This document shows, one piece after another, positions 43,448 to 52,002 of a DNA stretch of 55,463 nucleotides. Position 1 is the first letter of the stretch. Every line of letters begins with the position of its first letter. Both the position numbers and the translations under genes were made by a program. The DNA lies in contig CAZICM010000064.1 in assembly GCA_964537685.1 (NCBI GenBank), forward strand, positions 1 through 55,463, read 5' to 3'. The notes beneath the pieces were generated by a model, which was not told the DNA's origin, made no database searches, and worked only from the letters and a program-made list of their open reading frames with translations. The stretch is from CAZICM01 sp964537685. GTDB lineage: Bacteria; Myxococcota_A; Polyangia; Polyangiales; Polyangiaceae.

Positions 43448-44407
43448 TTAATACTCCCTCTCCCTCCCCACCTCCGTCGCCACCCCTTCCCCCCGCTCAT
43501 AGCGCGCTATATTCTTTAAAAATATCCCCACCGCCCGTTCCACATAGCCAGGCATATATCCAGCTACATGCGGCGTAATCACCAAATTCGGCGTATCCCA
43601 TAACACGCTATCCTTTGGCAAAGGCTCCTCTTCAAAGACATCCAGCGCCGCGCCCCTCAGCCTGCCCACTTTTAGCGCCGCTGCCAAGGCCCGTTCATCC
43701 ACGATACCTCCCCTCGATATCCCAATCAATACCGCATGCGGCCTTAAACATGCCAGCGCCCGGATATCCAGCATCAGCCTCGTGCGCTTGGTCAGCGGCA
43801 CCGTGACCACACAGTAATCCGAATGCCTGAGCACATGATGCAATTCTTCCGCGCCATACACTTCATCCACATGCGCGATGGGCCTCGAATGCGTGACCAC
43901 TCCCAATACCCGCATCCCCAAGGCTTTACACGCCGCCGCAATAGGTCTGCCCACTTCTCCCACGCCAATCAGCCCCACCGTCTTGCCCGCTACCGTCCCA
44001 ATTTCAAAGGTCTCCCAATGCTTTCTCCGCTGCGCCTCCATTAAACGCAAATGCTGTCGCTCAAACGCCAATATCATTCCCAGCGTATGATCCCGCATTT
44101 CCATCGCATGCATGCCCCGGCAATTCGCTATCACGACCGATTCAGGTAATCCCTGCGCGGGCCATAGCGAGTCAATACCCGCACCCATAAAATGAAGAAG
44201 CTTTAAATTGACAGCGCCAGACCAATCTATCTTCGGAGGATAGCCGCATAAAATCACCTCGGCCTCGGCCACCACCGCCCCTGAAAACGCATCCCGATCG
44301 CAAAAGACGGCGTGCCGCCCATCGCGCCCGAGCTGCTCCGCCACAGGCGTCCGAAGACTGGGATCATCCGGCAAAATAACGTGGATTTTTGAAAAATGCC
44401 GTGACAT
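43448..44407 (-). CDS. D-isomer-specific 2-hydroxyacid dehydrogenase
   Basis: 319 residues from the ATG at 44407; an in-frame TTG at 44419 is less likely. The NAD-binding G-V-G-E-V-G lies in VGLIGVGEVGRPIA near residue 150. Catalytic Arg is in ISRGGIVDE, Glu in DVFEEEPLP, and His in VITPHVAGYMP. The family interconverts 2-oxoacids and D-2-hydroxyacids (glyoxylate reductase, phosphoglycerate dehydrogenase and relatives). Substrate undecided. It is transcribed away from the PDZ-hydrolase gene, whose likely ATG is only 12 bases away. Confidence 0.9.
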   Translation of the reverse strand: MSRHFSKIHVILPDDPSLRTPVAEQLGRDGRHAVFCDRDAFSGAVVAEAEVILCGYPPKIDWSGAVNLKLLHFMGAGIDSLWPAQGLPESVVIANCRGMHAMEMRDHTLGMILAFERQHLRLMEAQRRKHWETFEIGTVAGKTVGLIGVGEVGRPIAAACKALGMRVLGVVTHSRPIAHVDEVYGAEELHHVLRHSDYCVVTVPLTKRTRLMLDIRALACLRPHAVLIGISRGGIVDERALAAALKVGRLRGAALDVFEEEPLPKDSVLWDTPNLVITPHVAGYMPGYVERAVGIFLKNIARYERGEGVATEVGREREY

Positions 44408-44418
44408 GCTGCGCGCCA

Positions 44419-45702
44419 ATGTATCAACCTTTTCAACTGCCTAGAAGAGCCTTTTTGGGGGCGGAACTAAAACGCTGGTCTTCCGCGGACTTAGGTGGGC
44501 TTCTGGTCGCGCGCGTGGCCCAGGGAAGCGCGGCCTCTGTGGCTGGACTTTTGGAAGGCGATCGGCTGCTTTCGCTCAATCACGTGCCCGCCGATCTTCC
44601 GGCCGAGCTGCTTTCAGCGGTGCGGGCGCTGCGCGAGGGCGATGCCTTGGCCTTCGATGTTCTGAGAGGCGGCGAGCGGCTCCAGCTCTTGGGAAAGGCG
44701 CTCCCCTTGCCTGTGGAATCGCTCGAGCATGGGCGTATTGATTTGGGCGCCGTGGATGTACATGGATATAAGCTGCGAACGCTCATGGCTATGCCGAACC
44801 ATAGCGCGCCAGGTTATACATCTATCCTCTACATGCAGGGCCTGGGTAATCAATCCATCGAATTATCGTCCGATCCAGGCGAGCCCTTACGAGCTATGCT
44901 CGAAGCGTTTTGTTCAGCGGGCCTAAGCGTCTTCAGGGTCGATCGGCGGGGCGTTGGGGACAGCGAGGGCCCCGGATGTGAGTACACCGATTTATTCAAT
45001 GAAATCGATGCTTACCGCGCTGCTTTAAGGGTGCTGAATGAACGGGAAGACGTGGGTTCTGTGCTGCTTTTGGGGCACAGTGTGGGCGGGATGATAGCTC
45101 CCTTGCTGCTCGGCGGGCAATTGCCTTCGCCCAAGCTGAAAGGCGCTATGGTCTTTGGAACATCGCCCTATCGCTGGACCGATTGCATGCAATGGGCGAC
45201 CTATAGGCAAAGACAGCTTGCGGGGCTATCGGGCGAAGCGCTGGAGCATTATGTCGGCTCGTGGATGGAGATGCATCGCTTGGTATGCCAGGAAGGGATG
45301 AGTCCAGAACAAGTCTTTCAGCAATACCCGCATTTGTTGTGGCTGAAGGGAAGCTCTTGCCAGGGCGAGACCATGTTTGGCAGGCATATCTCGTTCTTTC
45401 AGCAGATACAAAAGCTCGATCTCTTCGCGCTATGGAGAACGGTATCGGTTCCTGTGCTGGTGCTTCATGGAAGCCTGGATTGGGCAGCCAGTCCAGAGCA
45501 TGGCCGGGCCATCGCCGAAGCGATAAATTCCTCGCACGCAAGACAGGCTCAGTTTGCCGAACTTTTTGGCATTGGACATGATTTTAGACGCCATGCAAAC
45601 CTGGAAGCCAGCTATAAGCAACCCAAGGAAGGCCGCTATGATCCAGCCATTGCCGATACAATGATCGCCTGGATCAAGGCTCAAGGCTGGCTATCTGGAT
45701 AA
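44419..45702 (+). CDS. PDZ-domain alpha/beta hydrolase
   Basis: 427 residues from the ATG at 44419; the frame also opens at a TTG at 44389. Residues ~15-95 form a PDZ-like domain (LGGLLVARVAQGSAASVAG, LLEGDRLLSLNHV), the arrangement seen before serine protease and hydrolase domains. The remainder is an alpha/beta hydrolase: YTSILYMQGLGNQS, FRVDRRGVGDSEGPG, and the nucleophile elbow G-H-S-V-G-G at about residue 218-223 of this start. Then come HGSLDWAA (Asp) and GIGHDF (His). The combination of PDZ with a hydrolase is unusual. It ends 22 bases inside the convergent radical SAM gene's 3' end. Cytoplasmic as far as can be seen. Confidence 0.85.
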   Translation: MYQPFQLPRRAFLGAELKRWSSADLGGLLVARVAQGSAASVAGLLEGDRLLSLNHVPADLPAELLSAVRALREGDALAFDVLRGGERLQLLGKALPLPVESLEHGRIDLGAVDVHGYKLRTLMAMPNHSAPGYTSILYMQGLGNQSIELSSDPGEPLRAMLEAFCSAGLSVFRVDRRGVGDSEGPGCEYTDLFNEIDAYRAALRVLNEREDVGSVLLLGHSVGGMIAPLLLGGQLPSPKLKGAMVFGTSPYRWTDCMQWATYRQRQLAGLSGEALEHYVGSWMEMHRLVCQEGMSPEQVFQQYPHLLWLKGSSCQGETMFGRHISFFQQIQKLDLFALWRTVSVPVLVLHGSLDWAASPEHGRAIAEAINSSHARQAQFAELFGIGHDFRRHANLEASYKQPKEGRYDPAIADTMIAWIKAQGWLSG

Positions 45703-46949
45703 GCTTCTTCAATCAATTGCCAAGAAGCCCGATCAAAAGGCAAACCCTGGGCGCCCGATATCCGCAGAACGCGCTCCCGCTTACCCATCCGCTTCATTTC
45801 CAGCGCCCGGTGATGGCAATAAGGATTGTTGCCCGGCCGCTCAAACAATGCCGTCGCCATCCATGTACAGCCTCCCCGGCATAGCGATCCATAATAACAC
45901 CCGGCGCAATAACCCCAGCGTTCATTCGGTCCCCGATCGCGCATATAGCGCAGCGCCTGAGAGCGTTCCCATATCTCTTTTAAGGGCGCTTTCCGAATAT
46001 TGCCGCCCACCCAGCCTTCCGTCGGAAGCGATGGACAGCCCTTGATATCACCATTGGATTCAATGCCCAAGGTCAGTATGCCCGCTTGGCACGATATGCC
46101 ATGCCCGCCGGGATTGTAATGCCGGAGTATATGCTCATAAGGCCCAAAGTAGCCTATATTGTTTCCCGCCAGCATTTTGATATGGGCTTCCGCGCAGCGC
46201 TGGGACAATTCGGCCAATAAAGGAAACAACTCCAGCAGATCATAAGGCTGCAATATCACTTCGGGCTCGTCGGCCGCCCTGCCCACGGGCACCGTCAACT
46301 GCACTTGCCAGCCGTGCGCGCCTATTTCAATCATCCTATCCACAATATGCGGCAGATCGCGCATGTTCAGCCGGTTGATTTGCGTATTCACGGCCACTTG
46401 CATACCCGCGTTCCGCCCATTGCGCAGCGCCGTAAAGGCAGCTTCATAAGAACCTATTAAGCCTCTTAACCTATCGTGCACCGCTTCTGTGCCGTCAATC
46501 GATACCGCCATACTTTGCACGCCCGCCTCTTTGGCCGCCCGCGCCCGCTCTATATTCATACCCCGGCCGCCCGTCACCAGCGTGCATTGCATTCCGTTCC
46601 GCCGTATCTCCTTCACCACCTCCAAAAATCCTTCGTGCAAATACGCTTCTCCCCCAATGAGCGCCACTTCCTTCACCCCCAAATCGGCCATCTGACGCGC
46701 AAAATCCATCGCCTCTTCGGTGGACAATTCATCGGGACGCGCGCCTCCAGCCCTCGACCCACAATGGCGGCACGCTAAATCGCAGGCCAGCGTGAGTTCC
46801 CACACGGCATAGATAGGCCGGCAGGCTATATCGATATCCCGGCTATGCTCCGCCAACGGTAAATGAGCTCCGCGGGCTTGACTCTTCGTCAGCGCGGGCT
46901 CGGGCAAAATAGGCAGGGCGCGGGGCCGGGGACTGGAGGTGTTGATCAT
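45681..46949 (-). CDS. Radical SAM / SPASM-domain peptide-maturase-like enzyme
   Basis: 422 residues from the ATG at 46949; the frame extends to a GTG at 47018. The radical SAM cluster motif C-D-L-A-C-R-H-C lies at 56-63, followed by G-G-E-A-Y and S-V/I-D-G-T motifs of the barrel. The C-terminus holds a SPASM-type Cys array (CQAG; KGCPS; YCAGCYYGSLCRGGC; CHH) for auxiliary Fe-S clusters. Such enzymes modify ribosomal peptides (thioether, C-C or related links) or enzymes such as sulfatases. The overall wording resembles the maturase group associated with GDL-motif peptides as I recall it; this is not verified. No precursor gene is adjacent. It is divergent from the Cys-rich lipoprotein at 47087. 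Confidence 0.88.
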   Translation of the reverse strand: MINTSSPRPRALPILPEPALTKSQARGAHLPLAEHSRDIDIACRPIYAVWELTLACDLACRHCGSRAGGARPDELSTEEAMDFARQMADLGVKEVALIGGEAYLHEGFLEVVKEIRRNGMQCTLVTGGRGMNIERARAAKEAGVQSMAVSIDGTEAVHDRLRGLIGSYEAAFTALRNGRNAGMQVAVNTQINRLNMRDLPHIVDRMIEIGAHGWQVQLTVPVGRAADEPEVILQPYDLLELFPLLAELSQRCAEAHIKMLAGNNIGYFGPYEHILRHYNPGGHGISCQAGILTLGIESNGDIKGCPSLPTEGWVGGNIRKAPLKEIWERSQALRYMRDRGPNERWGYCAGCYYGSLCRGGCTWMATALFERPGNNPYCHHRALEMKRMGKRERVLRISGAQGLPFDRASWQLIEEAYPDSQP

Positions 46950-47086
46950 CGGTCGCCTAACAACAGCAGAGCGCCGAGAACAACGGATTGCCCAAACCAT
47001 GTCAAGCTCAATCGCCACGCATTTTTTGGCCCATAGAAGCGACAGCCGCTAAGGTGCGCGAGGTTCTCAAACGGAGGTTTTGCTCA

Positions 47087-47671
47087 ATGAAATATCGATA
47101 TATTGTGGGCTTTTTGTGCGCGGCTTTGCTCTCAATCGCTGCGGCTTGCACGGGCGGCGAGGGATCGAGCGGTGGAGGCACAAGCACCGGCACAGGCAGC
47201 TCATCGAGCTCGGGAGGCGGTTCTGGACAAGGCGGCGCGACGAATCAAGGAGGAAGCAGCGCTCAAGGCGGCGCGATGAATCAAGGCGGAATGGGTCAAG
47301 GCGGCATGGGCAAGGGCGGCATGGGTCAAGGCGGAATGCCCGGCTGTATGATGGGCGGAATGGCCTGCGCGGCCGATGCCGAATGCTGTTCTCAAACATG
47401 TATCAACGGCAAATGCTCGATGGTGAACTGCGCACCCGCAGGCGCTCAATGCGCGGCGCCCAAGGATTGCTGTTCCCAGGTATGCAACAACGGTATGTGC
47501 GCCAAACCTCCCTGCGCGGGTGATGGAATGGCCTGCGCGGCCGATACCGACTGCTGCAATATGCCTTGTGTCAATGGGATTTGCGGCAAGTCATGCATGC
47601 CCGCGGGCTCGCTCTGCAAAGACAATATGCAATGCTGCTCGCAGGTATGCGTCAATTCGATGTGTCAGTGA
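47087..47671 (+). CDS. Lipoprotein with four tandem Cys-rich repeats
   Basis: 194 residues from the ATG at 47087 (an acggagg site precedes it). The frame is open from 46988 without a start signal. The lipobox ends SIAAAC (Cys21), then a Gly/Gln/Met linker of imperfect 15-bp repeats (about 47281-47340). The C-terminal ~95 residues are four copies of a C-x(5,6)-C-x(4,5)-D/Q-C-C-x(2,3)-C-x-N-x-x-C unit, each likely a small disulfide knot (for example CAADAECCSQTCINGKC, CKDNMQCCSQVCVNSMC). No enzyme motif. Convergent with the DUF2330 gene, whose end it overlaps by seven bases. Confidence 0.85.
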   Translation: MKYRYIVGFLCAALLSIAAACTGGEGSSGGGTSTGTGSSSSSGGGSGQGGATNQGGSSAQGGAMNQGGMGQGGMGKGGMGQGGMPGCMMGGMACAADAECCSQTCINGKCSMVNCAPAGAQCAAPKDCCSQVCNNGMCAKPPCAGDGMACAADTDCCNMPCVNGICGKSCMPAGSLCKDNMQCCSQVCVNSMCQ

Positions 47672-49356
47672 ATAGACGTCTGATTCCGTCTCCGTCCCAG
47701 CCACATTCCCAGCGCTGAAAGCGCCATTGCGGCCCATCCCCAATCCTTGGATTCAGCGCCGACATGACATCCAGCGCATCCCCCGCCCTCGGGAGGCACA
47801 CCGGGAGGAGGCTGAGCTCCATTTGAAGAACCCGCCCCTGATGCCGTTCCCGAAGGCGAAGGAGGCGCATCCCCCGTTCCCACAGGCATAGGCACGCTAA
47901 TAAGCGGCCCGCTGTCGATAGCTGTTTCTTCCCCATCCTTTTGAACAAAGCCCGCAAGCGCTATGCCTTCCCGCTTTACAAATGCCAATTTCTGCGCGGC
48001 TTCAGCCCTCGGCTTCCCTTCACCTCCACCGCCTCCAGGCGGCCCGCCCCATACCCCGCGCTGAGGCGATTTACATTTGATCGGCCCTGTCCACGCATGC
48101 CGAATCGCATAGCGCGCTTGAAAATTATTCACCGAACCGGTCTTTGCACCATGCTCCAATTGCCCCTGTTCATCGGTTACAAACTCACGCCCGCCCACGA
48201 TAGGAGGCGCGGCCCTAAACACCAAATCCTCGCCCAATACATCTTTATCATAGCGCATATGCATACGGGTCAGCACATATCCCCGGCTCCCCCAGCGGCG
48301 CCCGGGCACCGGCCCTTCAAAGTCGTTATCGCCGCTGGGCTTTTGCACGGGCACCAGAACATCCGCGCCCAGCGTCATAAAATCGGAACCATCGAGCGTG
48401 GGGCCTGGGCAAGGATCGCAAGTACTGGCATCCCAAGCATATTCGGTAATCACCGACTTGGGATGGCGGGCCAGCGTTCTATCGAAAAGCGCCGCGTAAA
48501 ACGACCCAAATTCTTTACGGACCGAATCTTTCACATCGAGATTGGTTGGAATGGCGACATTTTTATAATTGGCCGTCTCATAGCGCTGCCCCTTGGCCAA
48601 GATATGCACAATCAAATCCTGCGTACCTCCCGAATTCACCAGCCCAAGCCGCACAGGCAAATTAAAGGTCTCGGTATCGTAATGAAAACGCAGCGGCGAA
48701 AGCTGAGCCATACCATTTTCAAAGCGCACCTTTTGGACATTCACCTTGGCCACAAAAAATTTAGAACCGCCCAGCACATAAGGCCGCAGCAGAGGCTCGG
48801 CGCCCGCGGGAATTTTATAACCGTTCTGGCGAATCCAGGTATCCAAACCCATCGAATCGTTTGCGCTTAAAATCACGACTTCGTATTCGCCGACTTCAAA
48901 ACGGGCTTCAACCTTCACCCCCAAGGATTCCTCGTCCCTGACCCCGCCTCCCATCATCCTCACCATAGGTTTCTTCGGACCGACTCCATCTTTATACTCC
49001 ACGGGAGGAGCGCACGGGTCCTGCTCCCAATACTCGACGAGCCTAGGCGAAGCGAGTTTATCGATTTTATCGAAGATTGCCACGGGAAGCGTCTTGACAT
49101 TTTCCTTCTGCAGAACGACGGGAACGGGCACAACCATGGCGAAGTCCTGAGGCGGGCCCTGATAATTATTGGCCATGGACAGCACGGTACGCGTGCCCTC
49201 GCGCATGAGCACGACCATGGTTGCATTATTAAAGAGCTTGGTATCGGCGCCGGCGACATAGAAGCCGCAGAATGCCTGAGCATCCGAAGGCGCGGCAAGC
49301 ACCGAAAGAGCGATGGGAAGAGCGGCGAGCGGAGCTAGAATGGAGCTGAGTTTCAT
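47665..49356 (-). CDS. DUF2330-family secreted protein with MYXO-CTERM-like tail
   Basis: 563 residues from the ATG at 49356, where a clear signal peptide begins; the frame extends to 49398. After cleavage the text AFCGFYVAGADTKLFNNA, MVVLMREGTRTVLSMAN and DFAMVVPVP is the DUF2330 signature. The C-terminus has a Gly/Pro/Ser linker, GGCAGCHVG and one membrane helix followed by GRRRNQ, which fits a MYXO-CTERM-type sorting tail. Predicted surface-anchored; the DUF2330 role is unknown. It starts 38 bases after the preceding hypothetical gene in a - strand series. Confidence 0.88.
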   Translation of the reverse strand: MKLSSILAPLAALPIALSVLAAPSDAQAFCGFYVAGADTKLFNNATMVVLMREGTRTVLSMANNYQGPPQDFAMVVPVPVVLQKENVKTLPVAIFDKIDKLASPRLVEYWEQDPCAPPVEYKDGVGPKKPMVRMMGGGVRDEESLGVKVEARFEVGEYEVVILSANDSMGLDTWIRQNGYKIPAGAEPLLRPYVLGGSKFFVAKVNVQKVRFENGMAQLSPLRFHYDTETFNLPVRLGLVNSGGTQDLIVHILAKGQRYETANYKNVAIPTNLDVKDSVRKEFGSFYAALFDRTLARHPKSVITEYAWDASTCDPCPGPTLDGSDFMTLGADVLVPVQKPSGDNDFEGPVPGRRWGSRGYVLTRMHMRYDKDVLGEDLVFRAAPPIVGGREFVTDEQGQLEHGAKTGSVNNFQARYAIRHAWTGPIKCKSPQRGVWGGPPGGGGGEGKPRAEAAQKLAFVKREGIALAGFVQKDGEETAIDSGPLISVPMPVGTGDAPPSPSGTASGAGSSNGAQPPPGVPPEGGGCAGCHVGAESKDWGWAAMALSALGMWLGRRRNQTSIH

Positions 49357-49394
49357 GATGTTGGGGCGCAGGGTCGCCCAAAAGCCGATAAGTG

Positions 49395-49916
49395 TCAATC
49401 ACAAAGTTGGGATTCGTTTTCTGGGTTCAACAATGCGGGAACGCCCTCGGGCCACAGCAAATACAACTCGGGGGACATATCCGGATCGGGCATATTATCC
49501 CATCCGCCCGGCGGACTGAGCATACCGTCAGCATTTAGCAAAGCCCGGGCCGTGTCGCTAATCTCAAACGGCAGCCCCGGAGGACTCCATTGTTCAACCA
49601 AGGCGCGCAGCTTACGCGCCAAAGGTTCGCGATTCTCATAGGGAACGGGTTCAAATTGCGCCCGCCCATATCGCTCGCCACTTTGCGCATAGGCAATAAA
49701 AATGTCGATCATCGAGAGCAAGTGATCCCGGGGCACGATTCGTTTCATCGATAGAAAGATCCGGGGCACGGCGAGAATCTGTATCCATTGAACGGCATGT
49801 GCAGATGCTACAAAGTCGGCCAAGGGGGAAGAGCCTTCTGACCCCGGCTTGGAGGCTTGCTCGATGGCCATGGATACCAATGCCAGAGGATCGGGGTCTT
49901 CATGGGTGGGCGGCAT
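49395..49916 (-). CDS. Hypothetical protein
   Basis: 173 residues from the ATG at 49916, which has a gaaaggt site in the right place. The frame opens earlier, at 49976, inside the broken upstream gene. No signal peptide or membrane segment. A helical middle (LAVPRIFLSMKRIVPRDHLLSMIDIFIAYAQ in two parts) and a Pro/Asp-rich C-terminus are all that can be described. It begins ten bases after the broken Cys-rich gene and precedes the DUF2330 gene. Confidence 0.65.
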   Translation of the reverse strand: MPPTHEDPDPLALVSMAIEQASKPGSEGSSPLADFVASAHAVQWIQILAVPRIFLSMKRIVPRDHLLSMIDIFIAYAQSGERYGRAQFEPVPYENREPLARKLRALVEQWSPPGLPFEISDTARALLNADGMLSPPGGWDNMPDPDMSPELYLLWPEGVPALLNPENESQLCD

Positions 49917-49926
49917 GGGATACCTT

Positions 49927-50306
49927 TCAGGGAATTGGTTTCTCGAGTTTAAGACACTTTTCCCATTCGATATCAAGCCTCAAGTGAATCACAATCTTCA
50001 CGCCCATAATAATTGGCCCACCGCATCCAACAACAGGGCAAACGGTGTTTATACCGTCAAACTGGCACTTCTCAAGGTATTGGCACCCAGGAGACTCCAC
50101 GCACTCAGGTTTTGATGCAATACGGGCATTTCGCTTCCCGTTCCTGTTCCGCTGCCGCCCGTCAGATCAGGGGGTGCGGTATTCGCAGAATCCTCTCCGC
50201 TATCAGTTCACGTTTCGATTTTTATCACACATGCTTGAGTCGTCATGGCGCCCGACAAAGCGAACATGCATGAAGCGGCGAATTGCTGAATCTTTCTTCT
50301 CGTCAT
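49927..50306 (-). pseudogene. Broken Cys-rich lipoprotein gene
   Basis: A good ribosome site (ggaggctggcca) precedes an ATG at 50306. The frame reads MTRRKIQQFAASCMFALSG, then TTQACVIKIET (lipoprotein-like), and hits TGA at 50208-50210. The same frame continues as a typical linker (DSGEDSANTAPPDLTGGSGTG). Near 50125 the coding text moves to another frame, reading KPECVESPGCQYLEKCQ and GINTVCPVVGCGGPI, and ends at 49927-49929. The length is 380 bases, so the frame is not kept. This looks like a Cys-rich lipoprotein gene inactivated by a nonsense change and a frameshift. An assembly error is possible. Confidence 0.55.
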
Positions 50307-50496
50307 TGGCCAGCCTCCAGGGCAAACCTTCATGCGCGACCCATTCGTGCTTTGAGGGCGCAGGGTCGCCCAAACGGGCAGCCCTGTCAAACCAAAAGAT
50401 GCCCTTCTTTAAAACATTGATTTATGCTCCAAGAGCTCCTAGAACGCCGGCTCTCAGCAACAACAGAACGGGTTGGCACCCGGGAGGACGTTCATC

Positions 50497-51963
50497 ATGC
50501 GGCAATTTTCGGTTTGGCTTTGGGGCTCTTCTTTAACACTTATGGCTGCGTTATCCCTCTTCGCATGCAGCGATGAGGCCAATACCACGTCAGGCTCAGG
50601 CTCGGCTTCCTCGGGCAATCCAAGCGGCTCTTCCAGCGGTTCCACATCCAGCGGTACCGCAGGCTCGGGCCAAGGTGGTATGGGCCAAGGCGGCTCGGGC
50701 CAAGGTGGCTCGGGTCAAGGCGGCTCGGGGCCATCCAATGTCGTGTTCGATCGTATCACCGTCGATGCCCAAGCCGGAGGCGCCGCCTGGATTACGACAA
50801 AAGATCTAAACGGCGACGGTAAACTCGATATGGTCTTGTCCCGCTTCGGCACTTTGGGCGCTATGGGCGTGCCCAATGGCGAAGTCAAAATCTATATCCA
50901 AGGCGGTACCCTCGATAAATGGACGCCTCAAACCGTCGTGCCCGAAGCCCAGGGCATTCAATTCCCCAACCGCACAACCGTCGATGATATCGATATGGAT
51001 GGAGACTTGGATATCGCCGTCCCAGGCGGCTTTTTGGTCTGTACTGCCATCCCCTTTGGCCAGCCCTGCGGATCGCTGTTCTGGATGGAAAATACGGGCA
51101 ACGGCTATTCACCCCATTATATCGTTCCCAAAAACGCATCCCTCTTCTATCATCATGCCGGGATTGTCGATTTCGATAACGACGGCATAAAAGATTTGGT
51201 CACCGTCGGCGAAGCCAATGGCCAATTTGGAGGCCCGGGCAGCGCGGAAGCTCAATGGTTTAAAGGCAATGCCTCGGCCGACCGCTTCGAGAAAACAGCC
51301 CGCAAAATCGGCGATGGCCTGGGTAGCCTCCCCACCGTCGCCGATGTCGACGGCGATGGCGATCTCGATATGGCCAGCGCCGAATACTTCTATCCCAATG
51401 GCTCCTTCGCCTGGATGGAACGCACAGCCGATCCCTCCATGGCCAATCCCAATGGCACTTTTGTTAGGCGGGTTATCAACAACGATAGCGGCCCAAGCAT
51501 TATGCTGGGCCTTGTGCCTAATCTTTATGGCGACGGCAGAACCGTCGCGGTGGGCTCAAACCATACCAATACCGCCAAAATTCCAGCCGATCCCCAGGAA
51601 TCGGCCATCATCACCTTCGAAGCCGGCGCGGATATGAAACAACCCTGGATGAAAACCATCATCTCCCAGGGTATTGTATCGGCGCCCGGCACCGTGTTCG
51701 CCCCCCAGGCAGCCCCCGGTATCTTTGGATGGGGCGATATCGACGGCGACAAAGATATCGATCTGGCCGTATCGGGCGACGGCGATCCCAAAGTCTACTG
51801 GATGGAGCAAATATCGGCCGGCAAGTGGGAAATGCATGTGCTGGAAGCCGATTTGCCCCAGGCGGGCGGGATGGTGGTGGCCGATTTGGATATGGATGGC
51901 AAAAATGAGATTGTCGTCACAGGCTATGAAGCCAATGCCGTTTATATTTATGTGAGACAGTAA
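50497..51963 (+). CDS. FG-GAP/VCBS-repeat lipoprotein
   Basis: 488 residues from the ATG at 50497 (a gggagga site). The signal ends ALSLFAC (Cys24), then a Ser/Gly/Gln linker with four 15-bp repeats. From about residue 95 it has six calcium-loop repeats of the FG-GAP type: DLNGDGKLDMV, DIDMDGDLDIAV, DFDNDGIKDLV, DVDGDGDLDMA, DIDGDKDIDLAV and DLDMDGKNEIVV. These form a beta-propeller that binds calcium and often glycans or other proteins on the outside. No catalytic domain is fused. Start-side spacing from the broken - strand gene is ~190 bp, enough for a divergent promoter. Confidence 0.9.
   Translation: MRQFSVWLWGSSLTLMAALSLFACSDEANTTSGSGSASSGNPSGSSSGSTSSGTAGSGQGGMGQGGSGQGGSGQGGSGPSNVVFDRITVDAQAGGAAWITTKDLNGDGKLDMVLSRFGTLGAMGVPNGEVKIYIQGGTLDKWTPQTVVPEAQGIQFPNRTTVDDIDMDGDLDIAVPGGFLVCTAIPFGQPCGSLFWMENTGNGYSPHYIVPKNASLFYHHAGIVDFDNDGIKDLVTVGEANGQFGGPGSAEAQWFKGNASADRFEKTARKIGDGLGSLPTVADVDGDGDLDMASAEYFYPNGSFAWMERTADPSMANPNGTFVRRVINNDSGPSIMLGLVPNLYGDGRTVAVGSNHTNTAKIPADPQESAIITFEAGADMKQPWMKTIISQGIVSAPGTVFAPQAAPGIFGWGDIDGDKDIDLAVSGDGDPKVYWMEQISAGKWEMHVLEADLPQAGGMVVADLDMDGKNEIVVTGYEANAVYIYVRQ
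50668..50727 (+). repeat. Four 15-bp near-identical repeats (GQGGx linker)
   Basis: Units at 50668, 50683, 50698 and 50713, each a variant of ggccaaggcggctcg (GQGGS/M). They lie in the linker of the FG-GAP lipoprotein and resemble, but do not equal, the repeats at 36826 and 47281. Confidence 0.9.
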
Positions 51964-52002
51964 AGCGCGTTCCCGGCGGGAAGGCGCAAGGAACAGCCGG
52001 TC

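Noticed and set aside
47941..48870. 309-residue reading frame on the + strand
   Set aside because: Antisense to the DUF2330 gene; composition unlike protein and no ribosome site.
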